A DNA stretch of 64,000 nt from an uncultured Oscillospiraceae bacterium. GTDB lineage: Bacteria; Bacillota; Clostridia; Oscillospirales; Oscillospiraceae. The stretch covers positions 1-64,000 of the forward strand of contig CAKTRT010000001.1 in assembly GCA_934597535.1 (NCBI GenBank), given 5' to 3'. Positions 50,600-59,626 of the stretch are shown piece by piece; position 1 is the stretch's first letter; every line of letters begins with the position of its first letter. Both the position numbers and the translations under genes were made by a program. The notes beneath the pieces are model-generated. The model made no database searches. It worked only from the letters and a program-made list of their open reading frames with translations, and was not told the origin of the DNA.

Positions 50600-51304
50600 A
50601 TGGTTCGCAAGATCATTCAGATCGACGAAGATAAATGCAACGGCTGCGGCAGATGCGCCGCAGCCTGCCACGAGGGCGCCATCGGCATGGTAAACGGCAA
50701 GGCCGTGCTCCTGCGCGACGACTACTGCGACGGTCTCGGCGACTGTCTGCCCGCCTGTCCGGCGGACGCCATTCATTTTGTCGAGCGCGAGGCCTCGGCT
50801 TACGACGCGCAGGCTGTGCTCGCCCACAAGGTCAGCCAGCTCGGCGCGAAGGAGCCGCCCTCCGCCGGCTGTCCCGGCTCGCGCATGCGGCAGATCCCGC
50901 GCGGGGAGACCCCTTCCCCTGCGCAGGGCGCGCCGGGTGTCTCGCAGCTGCGTCAGTGGCCCTGCCAGATCCGGCTCGTGCCGGTGAACGCGCCGTATTT
51001 TAACGGTGCCAAGCTCCTCATCGCGGCGGACTGCACAGCCTATGCCTATGCAAAAATGCACGAGGACTTCATGCGCGGCAAGATCACGCTGATCGGCTGC
51101 CCGAAGCTTGACGGCGCCGACTACAGTGAAAAGCTCACGGATATCCTCCGCGAAAACGATATTCAGAGCGTTACCGTCGCGCGCATGGAGGTCCCCTGCT
51201 GCGGCGGACTGGAGCTGGCGGCAAAAAAGGCGCTGCAGCAGAGCGGAAAATTTATTCCATGGCAGGTCGTAACGATCACCGTGGACGGAACGGTCCTTGC
51301 ATAA
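50600..51304 (+). CDS. Two-cluster ferredoxin-like protein
   Basis: The 234-residue protein has an N-terminal ferredoxin domain with CNGCGRCAAACHEG (residues 13-26), then CDGLGDCLPACP, where the second motif is lengthened but still has three or four usable cysteines. Downstream is a region with CPGSRM and, in the C-terminal half, ADCTAYAYAKMHEDFM, IGCPKLDG and VPCCGG, giving extra cysteines that could bind a further cluster. Proteins of this layout are common and uncharacterised in clostridia. GAGGG lies six bases before the ATG. Confidence 0.85.
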   Translation: MVRKIIQIDEDKCNGCGRCAAACHEGAIGMVNGKAVLLRDDYCDGLGDCLPACPADAIHFVEREASAYDAQAVLAHKVSQLGAKEPPSAGCPGSRMRQIPRGETPSPAQGAPGVSQLRQWPCQIRLVPVNAPYFNGAKLLIAADCTAYAYAKMHEDFMRGKITLIGCPKLDGADYSEKLTDILRENDIQSVTVARMEVPCCGGLELAAKKALQQSGKFIPWQVVTITVDGTVLA

Positions 51305-51321
51305 CGCTCCGCCGGAGCAGC

Positions 51322-51359
51322 ACAAGGGGTGGGAAGCAGAGGCGCTTCCCGCCCCTTGT
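51322..51359 (+). terminator. Terminator of the ferredoxin-like gene
   Basis: A 16-bp stem (one T-G wobble) between ACAAGGGGTGGGAAGC and GCTTCCCGCCCCTTGT is followed by a T-rich tract. Confidence 0.85.
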
Positions 51360-51430
51360 TTATTTTGACAAGAAAATTCCGTTTTGTGTTGTGCATTTCC
51401 CCATTCTTTTCCAAAGGCCGCAACTTTCAT

Positions 51431-51496
51431 TTGACAAAGCAGGCGGGCATTGCTATGCTATCATTACAAATCGGAAACGTTACCGGTAAGGTTTCC
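51431..51496 (+). promoter_or_regulatory. Promoter and palindromic operator of the LacI-type regulator
   Basis: TTGACA (51431-51436) and TATGCT (51454-51459) are 17 bases apart. Just after the predicted start site lies GGAAACGTTACCGGTAAGG continuing to TTTCC (51473-51496), a 24-bp palindrome with one imperfect pair and a perfect TTACCGGTAA core (51480-51489). Its CG-centred form is typical of LacI-family operators, which suggests autoregulation. Confidence 0.75.
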
Positions 51497-51528
51497 GGCT
51501 TGTGTTGAACGGGAGGAGGCTCATCTGC

Positions 51529-52545
51529 TTGACCATCAAGGATATTGCCCGCCTGTCGGGCGTGAGCGTCAGCACTGTCTCCCGTGTGCTCAATGATCGG
51601 CCCGATGTCAGCGAGGATTGCCGCGAGCGCGTACGCGCGGTGATCGAGACGCACAAATATGTTCCCAACAACAGCGCGCGCGATCTGGTCAAGGTCCGCT
51701 CCGATGCGATCGGCCTTGTGGTGCGCGGCGTGCAGAACCCGTTCTACACCGATATCATCCACGCCATCGAGCGCAAGCTCGACGCGGCGGGCTACACCAT
51801 GGTCATGCGGCAGATCGCATCGTGCGACGATGAGCTCAAGTGCGGCGCCGTGATGGAGCGCGAAAAGCGCCTGCGCGGCATTGTGTTCCTCGGCGGCCGC
51901 AGCGACTATACCACCGGCGAGGTCGCGCTGCTGAACGTGCCGTTCGTCTGCTGCACCTACACCAATTCCTACGGCACGCTGCGCCAGACGGAATACTCCT
52001 CTGTTTCCATCATCGATGAGCAGGAGGCCTGCCGCGCAGTCAGAGAGCTTTACAAAAACGGTCACCGCCGCATCGCCGTGCTGACCGCCGACCCCGAGGA
52101 CTGCTCCATCTCCCAGCTGCGCTATCTGGGCTATCTGCGCGCCCTGCATGAATTGGGGATCGAGCCGCACGAGGGCGATCTTATCTGCGCGCGGGATTTT
52201 ACCATTACCACCGCTTACGATGCCATGCGCGAACGGCTGCGCGCGCCGGCTGATTTCACGGCCGTGTTTGCCATCGCCGACGATATGGCCATCGGCGCGA
52301 TGCGCGCGCTGCGCGAGAGCGGCCGCTCCATTCCGGAGGACTGTTCTGTCATCGCCATCGACGGCATCAATGTCTCCGAGTACATCCACCCCATGCTCAC
52401 CACGCTCTGTCAGCCGATGACCGCCATGGGCGAGACGAGCGTGGATATCCTGCTCGACATGGTCGAGGGGCGCGGCGGCAACCGCCACGTCACGCTGCCG
52501 ACCACCCTGCGCGCGGGCGCTTCCGTGCGCGATCTGACAAAATGA
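51529..52545 (+). CDS. LacI-family regulator, probably of glucan uptake
   Basis: The 338-residue regulator starts with the LacI helix-turn-helix and hinge (TIKDIARLSGVSVSTVSRVLNDRP as one block, then YVPNNSARDLVKVRS). A type I periplasmic-binding-like sensor domain follows (IGLVVRGVQNPFY; VFAIADDMAIGAMRAL). The start is the TTG at 51529: AGGAGG lies nine bases upstream and the protein then begins exactly at the family's N-terminus, whereas the GTG at 51502 lies before the ribosome site. It is followed by the ABC importer and malQ and probably controls them. Confidence 0.9.
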   Translation: MTIKDIARLSGVSVSTVSRVLNDRPDVSEDCRERVRAVIETHKYVPNNSARDLVKVRSDAIGLVVRGVQNPFYTDIIHAIERKLDAAGYTMVMRQIASCDDELKCGAVMEREKRLRGIVFLGGRSDYTTGEVALLNVPFVCCTYTNSYGTLRQTEYSSVSIIDEQEACRAVRELYKNGHRRIAVLTADPEDCSISQLRYLGYLRALHELGIEPHEGDLICARDFTITTAYDAMRERLRAPADFTAVFAIADDMAIGAMRALRESGRSIPEDCSVIAIDGINVSEYIHPMLTTLCQPMTAMGETSVDILLDMVEGRGGNRHVTLPTTLRAGASVRDLTK

Positions 52546-52597
52546 TTTTCCCGCGGTCAACGCGTGAAAATAAATTTGAAAAGGAGTTAATGACAAC

Positions 52598-53932
52598 ATG
52601 AAAAAGTATCTTGCACTGATCCTTGCCCTTGTCATGGCGCTCTCCCTTGTCGCCTGCGGCGACAAGAAGGACGACGCTCAGGACAGCACTGACGGCAATA
52701 CCACCCCCACTGCCACCGGCCGCGTCTACTGGCTGAACTTCAAGCCCGAGGCTGATGCTACGCTGCAGAAGGTCGCCGGCATGTACACCGAGAAGACCGG
52801 CGTGCCCGTCACCATTCTGACCGCCGCTTCCGGCACCTACAACGAGACTCTGACCGCTGAGATGGACAAGTCCGCTCCCCCGACGATGTTCGTCGTGGGC
52901 AACCAGGCCGCTATCGGCACCTGGGGCGACTACTGCTATGATCTCACCGGCACCGACATCGTCAATGAGCTGAGCACCGATGCCTACAACCTCTATGACG
53001 ACGCAGGCAAGCTCTGCTCCATCGGCTACTGCTATGAGTGCTACGGCATCATCGTCAACGAGGACCTGCTGGAAAAGGCCGGCTACACCCTCGCCGACAT
53101 CACCAACTTTGACTCCCTCAAGAAGGTAGCCGAGGACATCCACGCCCGCGCTTCCGAGCTCGGCTTCGACGCTTTCACCTCCTCTTCCATGAGCGACGAC
53201 TCCAGCTGGCGCTTCACCGGCCACCTTGCCAACCTCGAGTACTACTACGAGTCCGTGGACGATCCCGACGCCTGGAAGGTCTGCCCCCCGAGCATCAAGG
53301 GTACTTATATGCAGAACTACAAGAACCTGTGGGATCTGTACATCAACAACAGCGCTGTGAATCCTGCTGATCTGGCTGCCGGCGGCTTTGACGCTCAGGC
53401 CGAATTCGGCAAGGAGCAGGCCGTGTTCTATCAGAACGGCTCTTGGGAATGGGCTGCCCTGACCGGCACCGGCGATGGTCAGTACGGTCTTGACAACCTC
53501 TCCATGATCCCGTTCTACTGCGGTGTGGACGGCGAGGAGAACGCGGGTCTCAACTGCGGCACCGAGAACTGCTGGGCTGTGAACGCCAAGGCTTCCGAGG
53601 AAGACATTCAGGCGACTCTCGACTTCATGAAGTGGATGGTCACCGATGCTGAGGTCTCCCGCATGCTGGTCGATGAATTCGCCGCCATGCCTTACAAGAA
53701 CGCTGCCGAGTCCACCAACGGTTTCCTGGCCGACGCCAACGAGTACGCCATGAACGGCAACTACGTCATGCCTTGGGTCACCAACTTCCAGCCCAACGTT
53801 GACGCTTACCGCGCCGCGCTCGTCTCCGCGATGAACCAGTATGACGCCGACCAGAGCGACGCCAACTGGGAGCTGGTCAAGACCTCCTTTGTGGACGGCT
53901 GGGCCACCCAGTACGCTGCCGCCAACGGCTAA
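52598..53932 (+). CDS. Carbohydrate ABC importer substrate-binding lipoprotein
   Basis: The 444-residue protein has a lipoprotein signal ending LSLVAC (Cys18), an acidic linker, and a type 2 extracellular solute-binding fold (VTILTAASGTYNETL; PPTMFVVGNQAAIG; WEWAALTGTGDG). It captures the sugar outside the membrane for the two permeases encoded next. MalQ at the end of the operon suggests malto-oligosaccharides. Codon use leans to the high-expression pattern (many GCT and AAG codons) compared with neighbours, consistent with abundant expression. AAAGGAG lies 11 bases before the ATG. Confidence 0.9.
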   Translation: MKKYLALILALVMALSLVACGDKKDDAQDSTDGNTTPTATGRVYWLNFKPEADATLQKVAGMYTEKTGVPVTILTAASGTYNETLTAEMDKSAPPTMFVVGNQAAIGTWGDYCYDLTGTDIVNELSTDAYNLYDDAGKLCSIGYCYECYGIIVNEDLLEKAGYTLADITNFDSLKKVAEDIHARASELGFDAFTSSSMSDDSSWRFTGHLANLEYYYESVDDPDAWKVCPPSIKGTYMQNYKNLWDLYINNSAVNPADLAAGGFDAQAEFGKEQAVFYQNGSWEWAALTGTGDGQYGLDNLSMIPFYCGVDGEENAGLNCGTENCWAVNAKASEEDIQATLDFMKWMVTDAEVSRMLVDEFAAMPYKNAAESTNGFLADANEYAMNGNYVMPWVTNFQPNVDAYRAALVSAMNQYDADQSDANWELVKTSFVDGWATQYAAANG

Positions 53933-53966
53933 GTCTGTCGTTTTCGCAGCATACGATAACTGAACG

Positions 53967-53994
53967 GAGGGGCGGGCGGTTTCGCCCGCCCCTC
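53967..53994 (+). terminator. Intercistronic hairpin after the binding-protein gene
   Basis: GAGGGGCGGGCG pairs perfectly with CGCCCGCCCCTC across GTTT, followed by TTT only. It may cause partial termination or protect the upstream message, giving more binding protein than permease. Confidence 0.7.
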
Positions 53995-54079
53995 TTTGCA
54001 TCTCACGGCGCGCGCCGCAGGAGGCCTTCGCCGTGCATAGAAAAAGCAAAATAAAATTCTTGGTTGGGAGTTGATCGAA

Positions 54080-54994
54080 TTGAAACGTAAACGCGACGTC
54101 GCGGCAGTCAACAGCACAACGATCCGCAGATCCACCCGGCGCTGGTTCCCGCTTTTTATGGGTCCTATGGTCTGCGCTTTCGCCATCGGCTTTGTCTATC
54201 CGTTCTTTAAGGGCATCTATCTCTCGTTCTGCAAATTCAAGGTCACGAGCGACGCGACGTTCATCGGCCTTGCAAACTACCGCCGCGCATTTCAGGACGC
54301 GAGCTTTGTCCACTCGTTCTGGTTCACAGCGCTGTTTGCGGTGGTGTCGCTGGTACTTATCAACGTGCTGGCCTTTGCCGTGGCCTATGTGCTCACGCAG
54401 GGCATCAAGGGCAGCAACCTGTACCGCACGGTGTTTTTCATGCCGAACCTCATCGGCGGCATCGTGCTCGGCTACATCTGGTCGATGATCTTTGACGGTA
54501 TCCTCTCGCGCTACGGCACGTCCATCCTGTTGGAGACGAAGTATGGCTTCTGGGGCCTGATCATCCTGATGTGCTGGCAGCAGATCGGCTATATGATGAT
54601 CATTTACATCGCAGGCCTGCAGGCCGTGCCCGAGGACATGCTCGAGGCCGCAAAGATCGACGGCGCCAGCCGCTGGCAGACACTCTGGAAGGTCACGATC
54701 CCGAACGTCATGCCGTCGATCACCATCTGCACGTTCTTATCGCTCACGAACGGCTTTAAGCTCTTCGACCAGAACCTCGCCCTGACCGGCGGCCAGCCCT
54801 ACAACATCCTGCCCGACGGCAGCTCCATCAAAACGACCGAAATGCTCGCGCTGAACATCCTGAACACGTTCTACGGCCAGAACGCCAACTCGCGCGGCAC
54901 CGCGCAGGCCAAGGCTGTGCTGTTCTTCATTCTCGTGGCGTCCATCGGTCTGCTTCAGCTCAGTGCCAACCGCAAAAAGGAGGTGCAGCAGTAA
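54080..54994 (+). CDS. Carbohydrate ABC importer permease, MalF/UgpA type
   Basis: The 304-residue permease has six membrane helices and the binding-protein-dependent permease EAA loop, seen as VPEDMLEAAKIDGASRWQTLWKVTIP. The N-terminus is basic (LKRKRDV). The start is uncertain: TTG 54080 was preferred over TTG 54071 because GGGAG lies nine bases upstream of it and directly abuts the other. It overlaps the next permease gene by one base (TAATG). Confidence 0.88.
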   Translation: MKRKRDVAAVNSTTIRRSTRRWFPLFMGPMVCAFAIGFVYPFFKGIYLSFCKFKVTSDATFIGLANYRRAFQDASFVHSFWFTALFAVVSLVLINVLAFAVAYVLTQGIKGSNLYRTVFFMPNLIGGIVLGYIWSMIFDGILSRYGTSILLETKYGFWGLIILMCWQQIGYMMIIYIAGLQAVPEDMLEAAKIDGASRWQTLWKVTIPNVMPSITICTFLSLTNGFKLFDQNLALTGGQPYNILPDGSSIKTTEMLALNILNTFYGQNANSRGTAQAKAVLFFILVASIGLLQLSANRKKEVQQ

Positions 54995-55899
54995 TGAATA
55001 GCAAACACTCCCTCTCTGCCGAAAAGCGGTGCAAGACGATCCTATCGATCGTGCTGGCCATCATCTGCATCATCTACGTGCTGCCGGTGCTCACGGTGGT
55101 CATCAACTCCTTCAAGCTCAACACCTTTGTCAAGACCGACACCTTTGCCCTCCCGAATGAGGAGAGCTTTGCCAGCTGGTCAAACTTTATCAAGGGTCTG
55201 ACGTTTGGCAACTACCCGTTTCTAAAGTCCGCGGGCTACAGCCTTTTCATCACCGTGGTCTCCACCGCGCTGATCCTGCTGTGCACCTCCATGGCCGCGT
55301 GGTACATTGCGCGCGTGGACAGCAAATTCTGCCGCGCGATCTATTACCTCTGCGTCTTTTCAATGGTCGTGCCCTTCCAGATGGTCATGTTCACCCTCTC
55401 CAAAACGGCTGACACCGTCAAACTCCCCTACTTCAACTTCTCATCCGGCAGCTTTCAGCTGGTGGGGCTGAACACACCGTGGACGATCCCGATCATTTAC
55501 CTCGGCTTCGGCGCAGGACTGGCGATCTTCATGTTCGTCGGCTTTGTCAAGTCGATCCCGATGGAGATCGAGGAAGCGGCTGCCATCGACGGCTGCGGCC
55601 CGCTGCGCACATACTTCTCCGTTGTGCTGCCGATGCTGCGCCCCACGATGATCTCCGTCGGCATTCTCGAGATCATGTGGGTGTGGAACGACTATCTGCT
55701 GCCCTATCTCGTGCTCGACCGCACGAAGTACATGACCATCCCCATCCACATCCAGTACCTCAAGGGCAGCTACGGCACCGTCGACCTCGGCGCGACGATG
55801 GCGCTGATCCTGCTGAGCATCATCCCTGTCATCGTGTTCTACCTGCTGTGCCAGAAGCACATCATCAAGGGCGTGGCCGCAGGCGCGGTAAAGGGTTAA
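54994..55899 (+). CDS. Carbohydrate ABC importer permease, MalG/UgpE type
   Basis: The 301-residue permease has six helices and the EAA loop IPMEIEEAAAIDGCGPLRTYFSVVLP, pairing with the permease just upstream. No ATPase follows; the UgpC/MsmK-type ATPase at 61375 is the obvious candidate to energise it. It precedes malQ by 39 bases. Confidence 0.92.
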   Translation: MNSKHSLSAEKRCKTILSIVLAIICIIYVLPVLTVVINSFKLNTFVKTDTFALPNEESFASWSNFIKGLTFGNYPFLKSAGYSLFITVVSTALILLCTSMAAWYIARVDSKFCRAIYYLCVFSMVVPFQMVMFTLSKTADTVKLPYFNFSSGSFQLVGLNTPWTIPIIYLGFGAGLAIFMFVGFVKSIPMEIEEAAAIDGCGPLRTYFSVVLPMLRPTMISVGILEIMWVWNDYLLPYLVLDRTKYMTIPIHIQYLKGSYGTVDLGATMALILLSIIPVIVFYLLCQKHIIKGVAAGAVKG

Positions 55900-55938
55900 C
55901 GCCTTTCATCCTTCATTTTCCAGAAAGAAGTGGTTCCA

Positions 55939-57426
55939 TTGATCGAACGTTCCTCCGGCATTCTGATGCCGATCTCGTCCCTTCCCTCGCCCCACGGCAT
56001 CGGCACGATGGGCAAGGCCGCCTATGACTTTGCCGACTTTCTCGCCGCCGCGGGGCAGAAATACTGGCAGCTCTTGCCGCTCGGCCCGACGAGCTACGGC
56101 GACTCGCCGTATCAGAGCTTTTCGTCCTTTGCGGGTAACCCGTATTTCATCGACTTGGACTTGCTCGTCAAAGATAAGCTCCTGACGCGCGCGGAGGTCA
56201 ACGCCTGCGACTGGGGCGACGATCCCCGCTATGTCGACTACGGCAAAATCTACGCGAGCCGCTTCACGCTGCTCGAAAAGGCCAAGACGCGCGGCTTTAC
56301 GCGCGACCGCGAGGCCGTCGCGGCATTTGAGCGGGAAAATGAGCGCTGGCTGCCGAACTACGCCCTCTTCATGGCGCTCAAGCGCCACTTCGGCATGAAG
56401 TCTTGGACGGAATGGGACGACGGAGACATCCGCTGCCGCAGAAGCAGCGAGGTCATCGAGCGCTACCGTGCCGAGCTGCGCGAGGATGTGGAGCTGTTCA
56501 CCTACATTCAGTTTCTCTTCTTCCGCCAGTGGACGGCGCTCAAGGACTATATCCACGCGCAGGGCATCCGCATCATCGGCGATCTGCCGATCTACGTGGC
56601 GCTCGACTCCGCCGACGTGTGGGCAGAGCCAGAGATGTTCCAGCTCGATGAGCGCAGCGTGCCCACCGAGGTCTCCGGCGTCCCGCCCGACTGCTTCAGC
56701 GAGGATGGGCAGCTCTGGGGCAACCCGCTCTACAACTACGAGGCCATGGCGAAGGACGGCTTCGGCTGGTGGATCCGCCGCGTCGGCGGCGCGCAGAAGC
56801 TCTACGACGTCATCCGTATCGACCATTTCCGCGGCTTTGAAAGCTACTGGTCCATCCCTTACGGCGAGACGACCGCGAAAAACGGCCGCTGGGTCAAGGG
56901 TCCCGGCATGTCGCTCGTCGGCGTGCTGACCGGCTGGTTCCGCGACCTCGACTTCATCGCCGAGGATCTCGGCTATCCCTCGCCCGAGGTCGTGCAGCTG
57001 CTGAGCGATTCCGGTCTTCCCGGCATGAAGGTCCTCGAGTTTGCGTTCGACTCGCGCGATCCGAGCAACTATCTGCCGCACAGCTGCAATTTCAACAGCA
57101 TCTGCTACACCGGCACGCACGACAACGCCCCCCTCGCCCTCTGGCGCACGGAGGCCGACAAGGCGGACATCGCGTTTGCGAAGAAATACCTCGGCCTGAA
57201 CGACGAGGAGGGCTTCAACGCCGGCATCATCCGCGGCGGCATGAGCTGCCAGAGCCGGCTGTTTGTCGCGCAGATGCAGGATTGGCTGGGTCTCGGCAAG
57301 GGCTGCCGCATGAATACCCCCGGCACCACAGGCGGCAACTGGCAGTGGCGCATGCTGAGCGGCGAGGCAGGCAAAAAGCTTGCGAAGTCCATCCGCGAAA
57401 CGACCCGCATCTACGGGCGGCTGTGA
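55939..57426 (+). CDS. malQ: 4-alpha-glucanotransferase
   Basis: The 495-residue GH77 enzyme has the family start RSSGILMPISSLPSPHGIGTMG, KYWQLLPLGPTSYGDSPYQS, and the catalytic residues in order: nucleophile Asp in IRIDHFRGFESYW, acid/base Glu in FIAEDLG, and the transition-state Asp in YTGTHDNAPLALW. It rearranges alpha-1,4-glucans inside the cell after import. The start is uncertain: a TTG at 55939 gives the family N-terminus, while a GTG at 55930 would add three residues. It ends the operon. Confidence 0.94.
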   Translation: MIERSSGILMPISSLPSPHGIGTMGKAAYDFADFLAAAGQKYWQLLPLGPTSYGDSPYQSFSSFAGNPYFIDLDLLVKDKLLTRAEVNACDWGDDPRYVDYGKIYASRFTLLEKAKTRGFTRDREAVAAFERENERWLPNYALFMALKRHFGMKSWTEWDDGDIRCRRSSEVIERYRAELREDVELFTYIQFLFFRQWTALKDYIHAQGIRIIGDLPIYVALDSADVWAEPEMFQLDERSVPTEVSGVPPDCFSEDGQLWGNPLYNYEAMAKDGFGWWIRRVGGAQKLYDVIRIDHFRGFESYWSIPYGETTAKNGRWVKGPGMSLVGVLTGWFRDLDFIAEDLGYPSPEVVQLLSDSGLPGMKVLEFAFDSRDPSNYLPHSCNFNSICYTGTHDNAPLALWRTEADKADIAFAKKYLGLNDEEGFNAGIIRGGMSCQSRLFVAQMQDWLGLGKGCRMNTPGTTGGNWQWRMLSGEAGKKLAKSIRETTRIYGRL

Positions 57427-57451
57427 ACCGTTCTCCCTTTTGAACTCAACA

Positions 57452-57490
57452 AAAAACCGCCGGTCTGAAAGCTTCAAACCGGCGGTTTTT
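57452..57490. terminator. malQ terminator
   Basis: AAAAACCGCCGGT pairs perfectly with ACCGGCGGTTTTT, with the T run built into the 3' arm. It lies 25 bases past the malQ stop and can act in both directions. Confidence 0.85.
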
Positions 57491-57513
57491 GTAATATTCT
57501 GTCAGAATATTAC
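57491..57513. repeat. Perfect 23-base palindrome between convergent genes
   Basis: GTAATATTCTG and CAGAATATTAC flank a single T. It directly adjoins the malQ terminator and ends 23 bases before the stop of the leftward radical SAM gene. It could be a protein-binding site or a dispersed repeat; no T run follows. Confidence 0.6.
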
Positions 57514-57535
57514 GTTGCGTATTCGCTTTTTCGAC

Positions 57536-58423
57536 TCAAAAGTCGATCGTGCCCTCCAGCACGCGCAGGTCGTACGGCTCGTAAACGACCTTGCGGTACT
57601 TATCCACGTCGAGCTTCACACCCGTCCAGTCGGAGTGGATCTCGCCGTTCTGCTTGATAAGGATATCGTAAAGGATATCGTAGGTCACGCCATTTTCATC
57701 CGTCTCTACGATAGTGGAATAGGGCAGGGTCTTATGGTAGGTCATGTGCAGGCCCTTGTAATCAAAGTGGTATCCGTTTCGCATCCGGCAGCCGTCAAGC
57801 CCCTTGTAGGTAAAGTGCGCCTTAAGATCCGCAAGGATCTTGTCGCCCTTCTCCTCGTAGAGGTTCTCCGGCGTGGTTTCGGTGTAGTCGTAGCGGAACT
57901 GCACGGGGATGCCGTACCTGCGCCAGCGCTCGGCATAATTCTCCAGCTCGCCCGCCGGATAGTCAAGGTACAGCACACAGTTCACACGCTTGGGCGTTGC
58001 GATACGGGCCACGACCTCATCCGGCGATTCCTCCACATACTTTGTCAGGTGGCGGGAGATGTTGATGCAGGTGATCTTGCGGCGGTTGCGCTCGGTAAAA
58101 GCGATCATCTCCTCCGCGCTGCAGCCGGGCTGCACGGGGAAGGTCGTATTGATATAGATCTTGTGCGTGGCAGGAATGGCATCGAGCATGCGCTGCAGCG
58201 CCTTGAGGTTGGCAAACGGCTCGCCGCCGGTAAAAACAAAGTCGCAGCGCGGCGTAATCGCATCCATCACGGCGATGCTCTCAATGATCTTCTCCACGCT
58301 GAATCCCTCAGCATGGGCATATTCCTGTTTGTTCACGCAGAAGGGGCAATGGTTGCGGCAGTCGTATGGCACGAATACCGTGACGGTAGCGCCGCCCTCG
58401 CGCGTTTTATAGGGGTGACTCAT
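57536..58423 (-). CDS. Radical SAM protein of unknown function
   Basis: The 295-residue protein carries the radical SAM cluster motif CRNHCPFC (about residues 25-32), the GGEP motif in FVFTGGEPFANL and a TIM-barrel-like core. There is no SPASM-type cysteine cluster at the C-terminus; the only later cysteines are isolated (CSAEE, CINIS, CVLY, CRMRN). The substrate is not evident. The ATG at 58423 was chosen over a TTG at 58447; the ribosome site is weak either way. It is flanked by the malQ operon and the DUF5662 gene, with no functional link visible. Confidence 0.82.
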   Translation of the reverse strand: MSHPYKTREGGATVTVFVPYDCRNHCPFCVNKQEYAHAEGFSVEKIIESIAVMDAITPRCDFVFTGGEPFANLKALQRMLDAIPATHKIYINTTFPVQPGCSAEEMIAFTERNRRKITCINISRHLTKYVEESPDEVVARIATPKRVNCVLYLDYPAGELENYAERWRRYGIPVQFRYDYTETTPENLYEEKGDKILADLKAHFTYKGLDGCRMRNGYHFDYKGLHMTYHKTLPYSTIVETDENGVTYDILYDILIKQNGEIHSDWTGVKLDVDKYRKVVYEPYDLRVLEGTIDF

Positions 58424-58515
58424 TGGTTGTCGTCCGTCCTCTGTCAAAAAATCATAAATATTTTACTCTTAAATGCTGCGGAATGCAAGCCGAAAAGCGT
58501 GCAAAATGCGCAAAA

Positions 58516-59058
58516 TTACGTCTTCTCCGCCGCCAGCAGCGCCCGCACATAGGCAAACGCCGCCTCCTCGCCCTCCTCTTTGAGCACGAGCAGCATTTTG
58601 CCGATCAGCTCGCCGGTCTCCGGATGGATGAGGATGTGGCCAAGAGAGCGCTTGAAGTAATCATACGGCGAAGCCTGCGTATACTTTTCGCCCTGGTAGA
58701 TCCGGCAGGCGGCAATGCGGTCGCAGAACATTTCAGCGACATATCTGAGCGGCATTCTGCATCCGCCCATATAGACCCTGCCATCCTCGCCGATGCAATA
58801 GTCGATCCAATATTCAAAGTGGTGGCGGTTGCGCCCCTTGTGATGGAGCCACGCAAGGCTCACGCCGTTTTCGCGGCGCTCGGCGTCGTTCGGGCTGCGG
58901 TAGCCCTGATAGTATTTCACGCCTCGCCAAAATTCCTGCGGACTGTATTTACTCAGATCGTGCGTCAGCCCCTGCCGGTACAATCCCAGCCGGAAGCAGT
59001 AACGGCACACCAGATGGCGGTGCTGCGTGATCGTTTTGAAATGCTCCCATGCCCGCAT
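58516..59058 (-). CDS. DUF5662 family protein
   Basis: The 180-residue protein begins MRAWEHFKTITQHRHLVCRYC and is rich in histidines: GLTHDLSKYSPQEFWRG, LAWLHHKGRNRHHFEYW and GHILIHPETGEL. This His/Asp pattern, with an HD-like THDLSKY, resembles a metal-binding helical enzyme fold. The family has no assigned function. The start follows AGGAGG by seven bases. Confidence 0.82.
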   Translation of the reverse strand: MRAWEHFKTITQHRHLVCRYCFRLGLYRQGLTHDLSKYSPQEFWRGVKYYQGYRSPNDAERRENGVSLAWLHHKGRNRHHFEYWIDYCIGEDGRVYMGGCRMPLRYVAEMFCDRIAACRIYQGEKYTQASPYDYFKRSLGHILIHPETGELIGKMLLVLKEEGEEAAFAYVRALLAAEKT

Positions 59059-59365
59059 GACGCCGCCTCCTCCGCAAATCATCAGGCCGCCCGTCGGGCG
59101 GCCCGCCATTTCTCCCCCGCACCGCAGGATGGACGGAGGGGTAATGTAGAGATTCTATATCAAACCCTGCGAAAATGCAACAGCGTATTTTTGCTGTAAA
59201 ACTGCACACAATGAGGGCAAGGGCGGCAGGACCCTTGCCCTTTTGTCTCCGCCGCGCGGTGTCCCGCACCTTCTTCGGAGTGCCGCGCGGCGAGAGCGTA
59301 ATGCACCTCGGCAAAAAAAGGGGCGCGGCCTTCGCCGCGCCCCTTTTGCTGCAAGCAAGCCCTTT
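59059..59365. other. Gene-free region with two hairpins
   Basis: These 307 bases lie between the spore-protein gene and the DUF5662 gene, both leftward. They hold GGGCAAGGG/CCCTTGCCC (59215-59240, then TTTT on the plus strand) and a strong 14-bp terminator (59316-59347), and a GC-rich inverted repeat near 59260-59292. No reading frame with a ribosome site stands out. Confidence 0.55.
59316..59347 (-). terminator. Terminator of the spore-protein gene
   Basis: AAAAGGGGCGCGGC pairs perfectly with GCCGCGCCCCTTTT across four bases, 18 bases after the stop of the leftward gene; the minus-strand side ends in a T run. Confidence 0.85.
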
Positions 59366-59563
59366 TTACAGGCTCTTCTCGTAGCTCTCGATCATCTTCT
59401 TGACCATCTGGCCGCCGACGGAACCGGCCTCGCGGGAGGTCAGTTCGCCGTTGTAGCCTTCCTTGAGGTTGACGCCGACCTCATTGGCGGCTTCCATCTT
59501 GAACTTGTTCATAGCGGCCTTAGCCTCGGGGACGTTGAGCTTGTTGGTATTCTTGGTAGACAT
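59366..59563 (-). CDS. Small acid-soluble spore protein, alpha/beta type
   Basis: The 65-residue protein is an alpha/beta SASP. It has the family's helix-forming blocks NKFKMEAANEVGVNLKEGY and the germination-protease-like site followed by TSREAGSVGGQMVKKMIESYE. Such proteins coat spore DNA and protect it from UV and heat, and they are degraded on germination. AAGGAG lies ten bases before the ATG. A sigma-G-like promoter lies upstream. With spoVAC it shows that the organism can sporulate. Confidence 0.92.
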   Translation of the reverse strand: MSTKNTNKLNVPEAKAAMNKFKMEAANEVGVNLKEGYNGELTSREAGSVGGQMVKKMIESYEKSL

Positions 59564-59626
59564 AGTTGTTACTCCTTTTTTGATTTGTTGGTTTGATTTT
59601 TGCGGTGTGATTGGGTATCGCAAGGG

